A stretch of DNA of 64,000 nt from Novipirellula galeiformis (lineage in GTDB: Bacteria > Planctomycetota > Planctomycetia > Pirellulales > Pirellulaceae). Every line of letters starts with the position of its first letter. The first letter of the stretch is position 1. The stretch lies in assembly GCF_007860095.1 (NCBI RefSeq), contig NZ_SJPT01000008.1, positions 295,461 to 359,460 of the forward strand, given 5' to 3'. This document shows, piece by piece, positions 27,154-36,800 of this stretch. The notes under the pieces were generated by a model, which was given only the letters and a program-made list of their open reading frames with translations, was not told the DNA's origin and did not search any database. The position numbers and the translations under genes were made by a program.

Positions 27154-29742
27154 ATGTTTATGCCGAATGTGAAACGTCGTTACCGTCGCGCGGGAGTGTT
27201 GATTGCCTTCGTTGCATGGTGGATCGTCCCGCTGAGTTCGTTGCCGGCTCAGACGCCGCCGGAAGTCATCTTGGCATCGGAGGGGCAATCGCGGATGCCG
27301 GTTTTGGTCCATCGCGAAGCCGCTACGGAGGTGCGTGAGGTTGCCACGGAGCTCGCCGATTATCTCGGCCGTATTAGCGGGACGGCGTTTCCCGTTGAAG
27401 AGGCTGTCGCGGGGGCGGGAATCGCCGCCGGGAAACGAGGGGTCGTGGTCGGATTGGTCTCGAGTTTCACGGACCTTCCTTTTGCGATCGACTTTCCATC
27501 GGGCACCGCGGTGCGTGATCAAATCGTACTGCGAACGACGAACGAGGGGCTCTATGTGCTCGGCACAACCCCGGCGGCGGTCCAATCCGCCGTGTGGGAC
27601 TTTCTGCATCGGCAAGGGTATCGGCTCTTTTTTCTCACCGATACTTGGGAGGTTGTGCCAAAACGTCCGCATTTGACCGCGGCAATCAATGTCGTCGAGC
27701 AGCCTGATTATGTCACGCGGGATGCACCTCGCGGTGCGCCGTGGTCGGACCGGGACTTGTGGAATCGGTGGCAGCGACGCAATCGCATGAATTCGTCCTT
27801 TGCGTTAAGCACGGGACATGCCTATGGCGGCATTGTCCGCCGCAACGCGAAAACGTTTGCGGAGCATCCTGAGTACTTTGCTTTGGTCGCCGGAGAACGC
27901 CCCCGCGGTGGGAATGCCAAATTCTGTGTTAGCAATGCCGGGCTGCGGCAAGTCGTTGTCGCGGATGCCATCAAGCAGATCAACGATCGTCCCGAGAGTG
28001 ACAGTGTTTCGCTCGACCCGTCCGACGGTGGCGGTTGGTGCGAGTGTGAAGCGTGTCGCGAAATGGGCAGTGTCAGCGACCGAGCATTAACGCTTGCGAA
28101 CGATGCCGCCGCCGCGATCAACGACCTCGGGCTGGGAGAAAAGTATGTGGGCATGTATGGCTACAACGAACATAGTCCGCCGCCCAGCATCAAGGTGCAC
28201 CCCAACGTCGTGATCAGCGTCGCGACCGCGTTCATCCGAGGTGGACACTCGATCGAAGAGCTCGTCACGGGATGGCAAACTCAAGGTGCCGTCCTCGGGA
28301 TTCGCGATTATCACGACGTCTTTGCATGGAGTCATGATCTACCTCGCAGCGCACGCGGTGGCAACCTTGACTATCTCACACGCACGATTCCTTGGTTTCA
28401 TGAACACGGTGCACGGTTCATGAATTCTGAGAATATGGATAGCTGGGGTGCCAATGGCTTGGGGTACTGGATCACCCCGCAATTGCTCTGGGATGTGGAC
28501 AATGCTGAGCGAGTGGATGCGATTGTCGAGGACTTTCTCGACCATGCGTTTGCCAAGGCGAAAGAGCCGATGCGTACTTTCTATGCATTGATCAACCGCG
28601 ATCACGACTCGGTTCGTTCGCACGAGGACGTGGTCGCGCGGATGTATCGCGCTCTGGATCAAGCCCGGATGTTGGCGAAGGATCCGCAGGTGCACGCCCG
28701 GCTTGACGATCTGGTGCTCTACACTCGTTATCTCGATCTTTATGGCAAGTACCGAAGCGCCGAAGGCAAGGCGAGACAACAGGGGTTCGAGCGGGTGTGG
28801 CGACATGCCTATCGAATGCGCGACCGGATGATGCTCTCGACCGTCGCCCTTTGTCACCGGGATCGATTTCGTGATCGCAGCGTGCAAGTCCCCGACGAGG
28901 CAAAGTGGAGCGTGGCCGAGCCGACGAACCCCTGGAAGAGCAGCCAGCCGTTTGATGAAGCGGAGATTGCCGAATTGTTGGCTGCGGGTATCGCGGCGAA
29001 CCAACCGACGGAGCTCGACTTTACGGCAAAAAAATTCAGCGGTGATCTCGTGCCCGCTACACAATTGAATCTGCCGCATGTGCCGCCGGGGCGTTACGAC
29101 CAACGTGGTCGCGGTCGACAGCAAGTCTATACGTGGCTTCCCGAAAATCATCGTCAGATCGAATTGGACGTCACCGGCGGGATGATCAAGCACTACCGCG
29201 ATCGCGGCAACGTCAAGTTTTCGCTTTATTCATCCAAAGAAGCGACACTCGATGCCGTCGACCAAAACGACAGCGTGCCTCCAGACGGCGAGCCGCGGCA
29301 GATCGTGCTGACCAGCCCTTTTGATGGGCTGCATCGAATCGAGTGGAGCGATGGTAGTGATATGACAAGGGTTGTTTTGCCAGCGGAATTGCCGTTGACG
29401 ATTCGCTCGACGCTGGAAGATCCAATGCGGCTGGGCGGACGATGGGATCTTTATTTCTACGTCCCACGCGGCACCGCGGTGGTCGGCGGTTACAGCAACG
29501 CAACTCGAGGGAAGATGCTCGACGCAGACAGCAATGTTATCTTTGACTTCGGTACGATGGATGCGGCCGGGTACTTCAGCGTGCCGGTGCCGGAGGGACA
29601 GGACGGCAGGTTTTGGAAGTTCTCGGATTCTCGCGGCAGCCGGATGTTGATGACCGTTCCACCTTACTTGGCGACGAGCGTCGAGACGTTGTTGTTGCCA
29701 CGCGAAGTGGTCGAGGCCGACAAGAGGCCGTCGCCACGTTAA
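27154..29742 (+). CDS. DUF4838-domain exported protein, glycosidase-like
   Basis: 862 aa with an N-terminal signal anchor (RRAGVLIAFVAWWIVPLSSL). Residues about 45-160 resemble the non-catalytic GH20 domain-2 fold (REVATELADYLGRISGTAFP). The DUF4838 core includes GHAYGGIV, EHPEYFALVAGERP, KFCVSNAGLRQ, SLDPSDGGGWCECEACREMG and YNEHSPPPSIKVHPNV. The last 200 residues are beta-rich. Members are often encoded in polysaccharide-use loci and may be glycosidases, but activity is not established. It starts 4 bp after the sialidase-like gene. Its stop is followed after 15 bp by the inverted-repeat array. Confidence 0.85.
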   Translation: MFMPNVKRRYRRAGVLIAFVAWWIVPLSSLPAQTPPEVILASEGQSRMPVLVHREAATEVREVATELADYLGRISGTAFPVEEAVAGAGIAAGKRGVVVGLVSSFTDLPFAIDFPSGTAVRDQIVLRTTNEGLYVLGTTPAAVQSAVWDFLHRQGYRLFFLTDTWEVVPKRPHLTAAINVVEQPDYVTRDAPRGAPWSDRDLWNRWQRRNRMNSSFALSTGHAYGGIVRRNAKTFAEHPEYFALVAGERPRGGNAKFCVSNAGLRQVVVADAIKQINDRPESDSVSLDPSDGGGWCECEACREMGSVSDRALTLANDAAAAINDLGLGEKYVGMYGYNEHSPPPSIKVHPNVVISVATAFIRGGHSIEELVTGWQTQGAVLGIRDYHDVFAWSHDLPRSARGGNLDYLTRTIPWFHEHGARFMNSENMDSWGANGLGYWITPQLLWDVDNAERVDAIVEDFLDHAFAKAKEPMRTFYALINRDHDSVRSHEDVVARMYRALDQARMLAKDPQVHARLDDLVLYTRYLDLYGKYRSAEGKARQQGFERVWRHAYRMRDRMMLSTVALCHRDRFRDRSVQVPDEAKWSVAEPTNPWKSSQPFDEAEIAELLAAGIAANQPTELDFTAKKFSGDLVPATQLNLPHVPPGRYDQRGRGRQQVYTWLPENHRQIELDVTGGMIKHYRDRGNVKFSLYSSKEATLDAVDQNDSVPPDGEPRQIVLTSPFDGLHRIEWSDGSDMTRVVLPAELPLTIRSTLEDPMRLGGRWDLYFYVPRGTAVVGGYSNATRGKMLDADSNVIFDFGTMDAAGYFSVPVPEGQDGRFWKFSDSRGSRMLMTVPPYLATSVETLLLPREVVEADKRPSPR

Positions 29743-29757
29743 TGGGTTCTCTTTCTA

Positions 29758-30014
29758 TTTTCTAACCCTCCATTTTCTAACCATCTCCGGATTCGCCCCG
29801 CGTGATCCGGCAATACGTTTTACGCTGAATGTTTGATTTTCGGATTCATTTGGAGCGAAAGCGCCGTACGGCTGGCCTGAAGATGTTTCACTGGATCAAC
29901 GTCAGCGACCGTCGGGTACGACTGGAGTCGGTCGGATGGAGGTTAGAAAATAACGGGGTTAAAAAATGGGATGCCTGCGTAGACTCGATTCATGAACGGT
30001 CTGTCTGTTTTTTA
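29758..30014. repeat. Inverted-repeat element A (257 bp, deletion derivative)
   Basis: The left arm has two TTTTCTAACC motifs separated by 5 nt (29758-29782). The right arm has GGTTAGAAAA and GGTTAAAAAA (29941-29967). Then comes a tail (TAGACTCGATTCATGAACGG) and the next unit. The interior keeps only the left 35 bp of element B and the part of B that encodes its last 35 codons. Confidence 0.8.
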
Positions 30015-30918
30015 TTTTCTAACCCTTTATTTTTTAACCATCTCCCGATCAACCTCGTGCGATTAGGCAATGCGATGCCGGTTGAATGCCCGATCCCGAT
30101 ACCACGATTGACCAGCGAGCAGTTTGGCACTCTCGATTACAGAGTGATGCCCATCGCATTTGATGTCCACGATCAATTGGGTTGCCATTGGAAGGAACAT
30201 GCTTATCAATCGGAAATGCATGTTAAGGTTTTGGAAAGGTTTGACAGTTCCGCATGCGAAGTCCCGCTAAGAATCTCATTCGGAAATTTTCGTAAGACTT
30301 ATCGGCTTGACCTGATCGTTGATTCGATCGGACTTTATGAACTCAAGGCCGTCGCGGCCATTGAGAAAAATCACATTGGTCAGGTTCTGAATTATCTTCG
30401 TTTGCTCGATGCTACTCGGGCCAAAATTATCAATTTCCGTCCGCACCGCGTCGAGTCCAAGTTCGTCAACTGTTCGGACAGATTAGTACAGCGCCGAGCA
30501 TTTGATGTTGAGTTAGGGGAGTATCGTGGTCCAAAGGTCTTGCCTGAGACATCGATTGCAATGTTCCGGGATCTCGGCACCAAGCTGTCTAATGCGCTTT
30601 ACACTGAATGTTTGATTTCAAATGTTGGGCGAACCGAGCCACGGCAAATTTGGCGAGACCGAAGCATTTACCAGAATTTTGATCTGGTTGAGCAAGATGA
30701 GGCGTTCGTAGTCACGTCGCTGGAGGCAACGAACTTTGATTTCCGGATTCATTTGGAGCGAATGCGCCGTACGGCTGGCCTGAAGATGTTTCACTGGATC
30801 AACGTCAGCGACCGTCTGGTACGGCTGGAGTCGGTTGGATAGAGGTTAGAAAATAGCACGGTTAAAAAATGAGATGCCAGCGTAGACTCGATTCATGAAT
30901 GGTCTGTCTGTTTTTTAA
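30015..30918 (+). mobile_element. Inverted-repeat element B (904 bp) carrying the GxxExxY gene
   Basis: Same arms as the neighbouring units (left 30015-30040, right 30843-30872) and the same 3' tail, but 646 bp longer. The gene begins 35 bp after the left arm and its TAG (30840-30842) abuts the right arm, so the element is a compact arm-gene-arm package. I propose it is the full-length parent of units A, C and D. There is no transposase. It resembles in layout the inverted-repeat-flanked intervening sequences known from some 23S rRNA genes, but it is intergenic here. Confidence 0.65.
30075..30842 (+). CDS. GxxExxY-family protein, PD-(D/E)XK nuclease-like, with C-terminal extension
   Basis: 255 aa from the ATG at 30075; the frame is open further upstream only because it reads through unit A. 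The family core is recognised by LGCHWKEHAY (residues 35-44, with Glu41 and Tyr44 kept but the eponymous Gly replaced by His38), YRLDLIVD (Asp79/Asp83), LYELKAV (Glu89-x-Lys91, the ExK of the nuclease site) and IGQVLNYLRLLDATRAKIINF. Usual members are about 130 aa; here 120 more residues follow, ending with FRIHLERMRR and KMFHWINVSD, present as fragments in units A, C and D. Biochemical role of the family is not established. No clear Shine-Dalgarno is visible. Confidence 0.8.
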   Translation: MPVECPIPIPRLTSEQFGTLDYRVMPIAFDVHDQLGCHWKEHAYQSEMHVKVLERFDSSACEVPLRISFGNFRKTYRLDLIVDSIGLYELKAVAAIEKNHIGQVLNYLRLLDATRAKIINFRPHRVESKFVNCSDRLVQRRAFDVELGEYRGPKVLPETSIAMFRDLGTKLSNALYTECLISNVGRTEPRQIWRDRSIYQNFDLVEQDEAFVVTSLEATNFDFRIHLERMRRTAGLKMFHWINVSDRLVRLESVG

Positions 30919-31177
30919 TTTTCTAACCCTCCATTTTCTAACCATCTCCGGATTCGCCCCGCATGATCCGGCAATACGCTTTACGCTGAATGTTTGATTT
31001 TCGGATTCATTTGGCACGAATACGCCGTCCTGCTGGCCTTAAAATGTTTCACCGGATCAACGTCAGCAACCGTCTACTACGACTGGAGTCGGTTGGATAG
31101 AGGTTAGAAAATAGCACGGTTAAAAAATGAGATGCCAGCGTAGACTCGATTCATGAATGGTCTGTCTGTTTTTTTAA
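30919..31177. repeat. Inverted-repeat element C (259 bp, deletion derivative)
   Basis: Same arms, tail and deletion junctions as unit A, but with more substitutions in the residual coding part (a CACGAATACGCCGTCC variant). It shares the TAG and the ATAGCACGG right-arm spacer with B, so it is closest to B in its right half. Confidence 0.8.
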
Positions 31178-31436
31178 TTTTCTAACCCTCCATTTTTTAA
31201 CCATCTCCCCGATTCCCCCATGCAATCCGGCAATACGCTTTGTGCCGAAAGTTTGATTTTCGGATTCATTTGGAGCGAATGCGCCGTACGGCTGGCCTGA
31301 AGATGTTTCACTGGATCAACGTCAGCAACCGTCGGGTACGGCTGGAGTCGGTCGGATGGAGGTTAGAAAATAACGGGGTTAAAAAATGGGATGCCAGCGT
31401 AGACTCGATTCATGAATGGTCTATCTGTTTTTTTAA
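31178..31436. repeat. Inverted-repeat element D (259 bp, deletion derivative)
   Basis: Arms and tail as in the other units. The right half (TAACGGGG spacer, TGG instead of TAG) matches unit A rather than B or C, so two subtypes alternate in the array. Confidence 0.8.
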
Positions 31437-31558
31437 TTTTCTAACCCTCCATCTTCTAACCAACTCTTCGCATTTCACCAGTCGCTTGGAATGATGACGA
31501 AACCGTTAACGCGACTGATGCGGGAACAATCGAGGTTAAAAAATCGAAGGATAAAAAA
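31437..31558. repeat. Inverted-repeat element E (minimal hairpin, about 122 bp)
   Basis: The left arm is nearly identical to the other units; the right arm is GAGGTTAAAAAATCGAAGGATA-like at 31531-31558. The interior (about 70 bp) is unrelated to the GxxExxY gene. It ends 80 bp before the aat start codon, so it may affect aat transcription. Confidence 0.65.
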
Positions 31559-31638
31559 CCTGGGGCCGACGTGGGCGTTGTGGAAGAACGTTGATCAGAC
31601 GGTTGATCATGGGGTGTTTGCTGGGATAGCATGGGCGG

Positions 31639-32298
31639 ATGGAAATTGCACGCCTGCGAAACGATGACCCGACCTGGTTTCCGCCCTTGGATGCTGCGAT
31701 TTGCACTGACGAGATCGATGGGTTGCTGGCCGTTGGCGGCGATCTAAGTAGCGAGCGTTTGCTCGCCGCGTATCGCAACGCCATCTTTCCTTGGTATGAC
31801 GAAGATGGGCCGATTTTGTGGTGGTCGCCTGATCCCCGCGCTGTCATCTTTTGCGACACGATCCACGTCTCCAAAAGCATGACGCGTCTGATCCGTCGCC
31901 GAACGTTTCACGTGACTTGGAACCAGGCGTTTGAGCAAGTCATGCGCCAGTGTGCGATGCCCCGCGATGGCAATCCCGGTACTTGGATCTTGCCCGAGAT
32001 GATCGAGGCCTATCGTCAACTGCACCATCGTGGACATGCCCAGTCGTGTGAGGTGTGGAGCGGCGAAGAGCTCGTCGGAGGCATCTATGGCGTCACGATT
32101 GGCAATGTGTTTTGCGGCGAATCGATGTTCCATCGGCAACCCAATGCGTCCAAGTTGGCACTCATCTCAGTCGCGCAATGCGAACGCTTTGATGTGATCG
32201 ATTGCCAATTCCCCAGCGAGCATCTGTTGTCGATGGGAGCCGAGATGATTTCTCGCGATGCGTTTGTTCGTTTGGTGAAGTCAGCGCTGGGCAAGTGA
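31639..32298 (+). CDS. aat: Leucyl/phenylalanyl-tRNA--protein transferase
   Basis: 219 aa, full length. It transfers Leu or Phe from tRNA to N-terminal Lys/Arg of proteins, marking them for ClpS/ClpAP degradation (N-degron pathway), in the cytoplasm. Family motifs are clear: GLLAVGGDLSSERLLAAYRN, GIFPW-type AIFPWYDEDGPILWWSPDPR, TWILPEMIEAYRQLHHRGHA, SCEVW, GGIYGVTIGNVFCGESMFH and DCQFPSEHLLSMGAEMISR. It stands alone between the repeat array and a convergent DUF1501 gene 22 bp away. Confidence 0.97.
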   Translation: MEIARLRNDDPTWFPPLDAAICTDEIDGLLAVGGDLSSERLLAAYRNAIFPWYDEDGPILWWSPDPRAVIFCDTIHVSKSMTRLIRRRTFHVTWNQAFEQVMRQCAMPRDGNPGTWILPEMIEAYRQLHHRGHAQSCEVWSGEELVGGIYGVTIGNVFCGESMFHRQPNASKLALISVAQCERFDVIDCQFPSEHLLSMGAEMISRDAFVRLVKSALGK

Positions 32299-32320
32299 GC
32301 CGTGACTCGGATTTCACCCT

Positions 32321-33718
32321 TCACGCTAGAATTTCTTGAGGGACGCTGCCGTGCACGTCGGTCAAGCGAAAGTCGCGGCCTGCGTAACGGTAGGTCAGAC
32401 GCTCGTGGTCGATGCCGAGCAGATGCAAGATCGTGGCGTGCAAATCATGGGTATGGACTGCTCCTTCGGCTGTCATGATGCCGTGTTCATCCGACGCCCC
32501 ATGCACGAATCCTCCTTTCACCCCGCCTCCAGCCATCCAGGACGAGAAGCAATGGTTGTGGTGCTCGCGGCCAGCGTGGTCTACCTGTTTATGAAACGGA
32601 GTGCGACCAAATTCCGTTGTCCACACCACCAGCGTACGCTCCAGCATGCCTCGTTGTTTTAGATCGGCTAGTAACCCGGCAATCGGTTGATCGATCGCTT
32701 TGGCCAACCGCTCGTGGTCGCCCATGTTTCCGTGAGAATCCCAGTTGGAACTTGAGCCGACATCGATCAGCTCGAGAAAACGCACTCCGCGTTCGGCCAA
32801 TCGACGCGCAACAAGGCATTGCCAACCAAACCCACTGGTGGCACCACGTTGTAAGCCATACATCTTCATCGTCGCGTCGGTTTCACCTGAAAGATCGAAT
32901 GCCTCGGGAGCTTCACGCTGCATCCCAAACGCCGTTTCAAACGAGCGGATACGTGCATCGAGTGCTTGGTCGGCATCGCGTTGTTGCAGATGAGCACGAT
33001 TCAATTGATCCAACATCGCGAGCTCCATTTGCTGCAGCTCGGCGGGGACTTTGGCGTGGATGTTCGGTAGCGGTTGCGCGCCGGGCATGACGTGCGTTCC
33101 CTGGTGACAGGCGGGCAGAAAATCGCTGCCCCAGGTTTGCGCACCTGCGTACGGAGCCGCCGGGGCGAGCACCATGAAGGACGGCAAGTTTTGGTTTTCC
33201 GTTCCCAAACCGTAGCTGACCCAAGCACCGGCACTCGGTCGAGCGAACTGGGCCGATCCCGTGTGAGCGGCCAACGTCGCCTTATCATGACCGTCACTTT
33301 CACAGTGCATGGCATTGAGCACGCACACGTCGTCGATTACCGAGCCCAAGTGTGGGAATAGATCGCTGACCCACGTGCCGCTCTCCCCATACTGTTTGAA
33401 TCCCCATCGCGGCTTGATCAGGAACCTTTCAAATTGGCCCGATTTATTGAGCCAACGGGATGCGGTGATCGATTTGCCATGGTCGGCGGTGAGCCGAGGT
33501 TTGTGATCAAACGTGTCGACATGTGAGACACCGCCAGTCGAAAAAATGAAGATCACGCGATCCGCGGTAGCGGGGAAATGACCTGGTTTGGCAACCAGCG
33601 GATCGGTCGATGCGGCTTGAATCTCGTTCCACATTCCCGCCAATGCCAACGCACCAAAGCCACCCGAGGCGCGGTGCAAGAATTCGCGGCGGTTCGTTTG
33701 CAAAGGAATGTTCATCAT
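32321..33718 (-). CDS. DUF1501 protein (Tat-exported, sulfatase-fold-like)
   Basis: 465 aa from the ATG pair at 33715-33718; the frame is open to 33754. It begins with a Tat-type signal (TNRREFLHRASGGFGALALAG). Conserved DUF1501 blocks are FIFSTGGVSHVDTFDHKP, LFPHLGSVIDDVCVLNAMHC, LPSFMVLAPAAPYAGAQ, VVWTTEFGRTPFHKQ, GREHHNHCFSSWMAGGGVKG and HDLHATILHLLGIDHERLTY. The fold is related to alkaline phosphatase/sulfatase. In planctomycetes it is nearly always encoded with a PSCyt/PSD1 protein, as here (next gene upstream, 135 bp gap), and the pair probably acts together in the periplasm. Substrate unknown. Confidence 0.93.
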   Translation of the reverse strand: MMNIPLQTNRREFLHRASGGFGALALAGMWNEIQAASTDPLVAKPGHFPATADRVIFIFSTGGVSHVDTFDHKPRLTADHGKSITASRWLNKSGQFERFLIKPRWGFKQYGESGTWVSDLFPHLGSVIDDVCVLNAMHCESDGHDKATLAAHTGSAQFARPSAGAWVSYGLGTENQNLPSFMVLAPAAPYAGAQTWGSDFLPACHQGTHVMPGAQPLPNIHAKVPAELQQMELAMLDQLNRAHLQQRDADQALDARIRSFETAFGMQREAPEAFDLSGETDATMKMYGLQRGATSGFGWQCLVARRLAERGVRFLELIDVGSSSNWDSHGNMGDHERLAKAIDQPIAGLLADLKQRGMLERTLVVWTTEFGRTPFHKQVDHAGREHHNHCFSSWMAGGGVKGGFVHGASDEHGIMTAEGAVHTHDLHATILHLLGIDHERLTYRYAGRDFRLTDVHGSVPQEILA

Positions 33719-33853
33719 TGATGCTCGGGAAAAAAGGATGTCGGTTGACGTCATTTCACGTACACGAAATCACCGGACTATCGTCGTTGATCGCTCCGCG
33801 GTCCAAACGTGAGTTCGCGGCGCGAACAACGATAATCATAAATTGGGGCCTAC

Positions 33854-36800
33854 TCAGTCCACGTACAAGAATTCATTGCTCGATAACAACACGCGTGCGA
33901 TCGCGGCCCAGGCGTCCGTTGTCGGAGTCTCCGTCGAGGTTTCCACGCTGGCAAGCTTGTGCTCGTAGGCAGAGAGGAATGTCAACGTCTGGTTCACTTC
34001 GGCGTCGGTAGCGACACGCCCCAGGATGCGTTCGTACGTCAAGCGAACACGCGACGCATCATCCTCCGACGATGCCAGTATCTGATTCGCAAACGCCTCG
34101 GATTGCTGATGCACGAAGGGAGAATTCATTAGAAACAACGACTGAGTCGGAGTGGTCGTCGGTAGCCGTTTGGGAACGCTCACGTTCGGGTCCGCCGCAT
34201 CAAACATCGCTAAAAAAGGATGTCGACGGTTCCGCTGGAGCATCAGATAAATGCTGCGGTGATTGGAGTCGTAAACCGCGTGAAAGGGCCTGTGAATCGA
34301 AAAGGACCAAGTTTCGACCGCTGGAAAGGGATGCGGTGGTGGAATCGTACGATCGAGTTGACCGCTGACGGCGAGCATCGCGTCGCGAATCGATTCCGCA
34401 TCGAGCGGTCGTCGCGCGTAATGCCACAGCCAACGGTTGCTTGGGTCGGCAGTCAGGTTCTTGGCGTGATGCTTGCTCGCCAGGGTGTAGGTTTGGGAGT
34501 TCATCATCATGCGATGAAGCGATTTGATTGACCAACCCGAGGCGATGAATTCCGAGGTCAACCATTCGAGCAATTCCGGGTGACTTGGTAACTCACCCCT
34601 GGCTCCAAAATCGCTTGGCGTTGAAACCAAGCCCTGACCAAAATGCCATTGCCATACTCGGTTCACAATCACGCGAGCGGTTAAGGGATTGGAGGGTCGG
34701 GTCAGCCAATCGGCTAATTCGAGTCGCCCGCTGCCCGTGGATTCGGGATCCAGCGTGTCGCCGCCGAGGACTTCCAAGAAACGCCGTGGAACTTCGTCGC
34801 CGAGTCGCTCGGGTTCACCGCGTCGTTGCAGTCGTGTGTTTGTCGGCTTGCCTTCGCTGACACCGTAGGCGACCGGGTAAGCCGGCGTCGCGAGTGTCTC
34901 GTCGCGTTGTTTCGTCAGTGCCGCTAGTTGTGCGTTCAATTCCGCTAAGCGTTGTTGCGACGCGAGCTCCGGTTCTGGGACGACGACCGGCCCGCTGCCC
35001 GGAATCCCAAACGAGATATCTTGGAGTCCAAGGTTGTCGAGGTCACGCGTCGGAGCCGGTCCTTCGACATGTCCGATCCCGTCGCAGATAAACGTGTCGG
35101 CAATGCCATCCCAATTTGGATTGAGTGGTTTGTCATTGAATTCGCTGAGGTCGTCGATCGTGCCCACAATGCCTGAGTAGGTTTGCTTGGCTTGGTCGAG
35201 CGTCACTCGCAGCGTGTACCAAGTTCCGGGTTCAAGCTTGCGAATGATTTCCCATTCTCCGCCGCTGCGAATCGCGAACTCGGTAGCAGTCACACTGCAC
35301 TCGATGGCCAACGATTGGACCACTCCACGGCCGAGATAGAAACGATACGCCCCCTGCGGTGTCGATGCGGCACCGGTGCGGAAGTCGATGGTAAAGTGGA
35401 TTTGCTTTCCCGGAACCGAATGCAAGGCTTGTTCAAAACTGTAGCGGATCCCGTCGTGCGGTTTGGGGGCTGCCACGCGGACACCCCGTGTTCCCGCGGG
35501 ATGAATGTGGGTGTAGGGGCTCTGTGCGTCGGCGAGAACCACGTTGGGGCCACCGCTGAACCACGGCTTGGACGGTGGTTTGTCGAGCGTTTGGGCTTCC
35601 CAGCCCAGGTCGACTCCGCCAGCGAACGATTTGCCATCCAATTTCGATTGCTCTCGCGTTAGACGTGCAATGTCACCATTCAAGCGAGCCAGTTCGTCCG
35701 CTTTCACTTTGTCAAGCCGAACGGCGTCCGCAGCTGGCACCAAGGCGGGGAAGTGAGCGGGCCGCTTGTGCTCTTCGCCCCCAGGAAATGCCCACTTTGT
35801 GCTTTCAAAAATGCCATACAGTGCGTAGTAATCGGCAGCTGACACGGGATCGAATTTGTGGTCGTGACAGCGAGCACATCCCAGCGACAGCCCCAGGATC
35901 GAGCGACCCACCGAATCGATCACATCGGCGAAGTCAAGGTATTGATAAGTCGTATTGGGGGCGTAACCGTATCGTTTTCCAATGGCGAGGAAACCGGTCG
36001 CGGTCACCCGCTCGGCGTACAGATCCGCAGGGCCGTCCTGGGCTAAAATGTCGCCCGCGATCTGTTCGCGGACAAATTCGTCAAACGGCTGGTCGCGATT
36101 GAACGCATTCACAACCCAGTCGCGATACTGGCCTGCTTCGGGGACGGGATAGTCGGATCCATCACCGGCCGTGTCCGCGTAACGCGCAACGTCTAACCAG
36201 TGGCGTCCCCAACGTTCTCCGTAAGCCGGCGATTGCAGCAAACGATCCACCAGCGATGCGAACGCATTCGGCGATGAATCATTTAGAAACTCGTGAACCT
36301 CTGCTGGAGTCGGTGGCAACCCCGTCAAGTCGAACGTCGCGCGGCGGATCAAAGTGCGTTTGTCTGCCTCGCCAACCGGGGTTAACTCGTTTTGTTTCAG
36401 TTTCGCGCGAACAAAGGCGTCCACCGGATTTGCCGCCCAACGAGCGTCCTTGACTTCGGGAGGGGAGACCTTTGACAACGGTTGAAACGACCAGAACTGT
36501 TTTGCCGCTTCGAGATCCATGGGGCCCGATGCCGATGCGCTCTCCATCGCCTCGACTCGCGGGTCAATCGCACCTTGCTTGACCCAAGTGACGAGGTGGG
36601 CGATTTCATCCGGGGTCAGCTTTCCATCGGGCGGCATCTGCGCCGCGTCATCGGAGCCGTTTACAGCCTTGATCAACAAACTGCTCTCGGGATCCCCCGG
36701 CACAATCGCCGCGCCACTATCGCCTCCGTGCAACCACCCCTCGCGTGAATCGAGTCGCAATCCCGATTCCTGTTTCTTCGCTCCATGGCACTCGATGCAG

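Noticed and set aside
29829-30074. N-terminal extension of the GxxExxY ORF
   Set aside because: It is unit A and the left arm of B read through in frame; the family domain begins after the ATG at 30075.
29758-31558. Retron or group II intron
   Set aside because: No reverse transcriptase gene and no intron domain V-like structure recognised.
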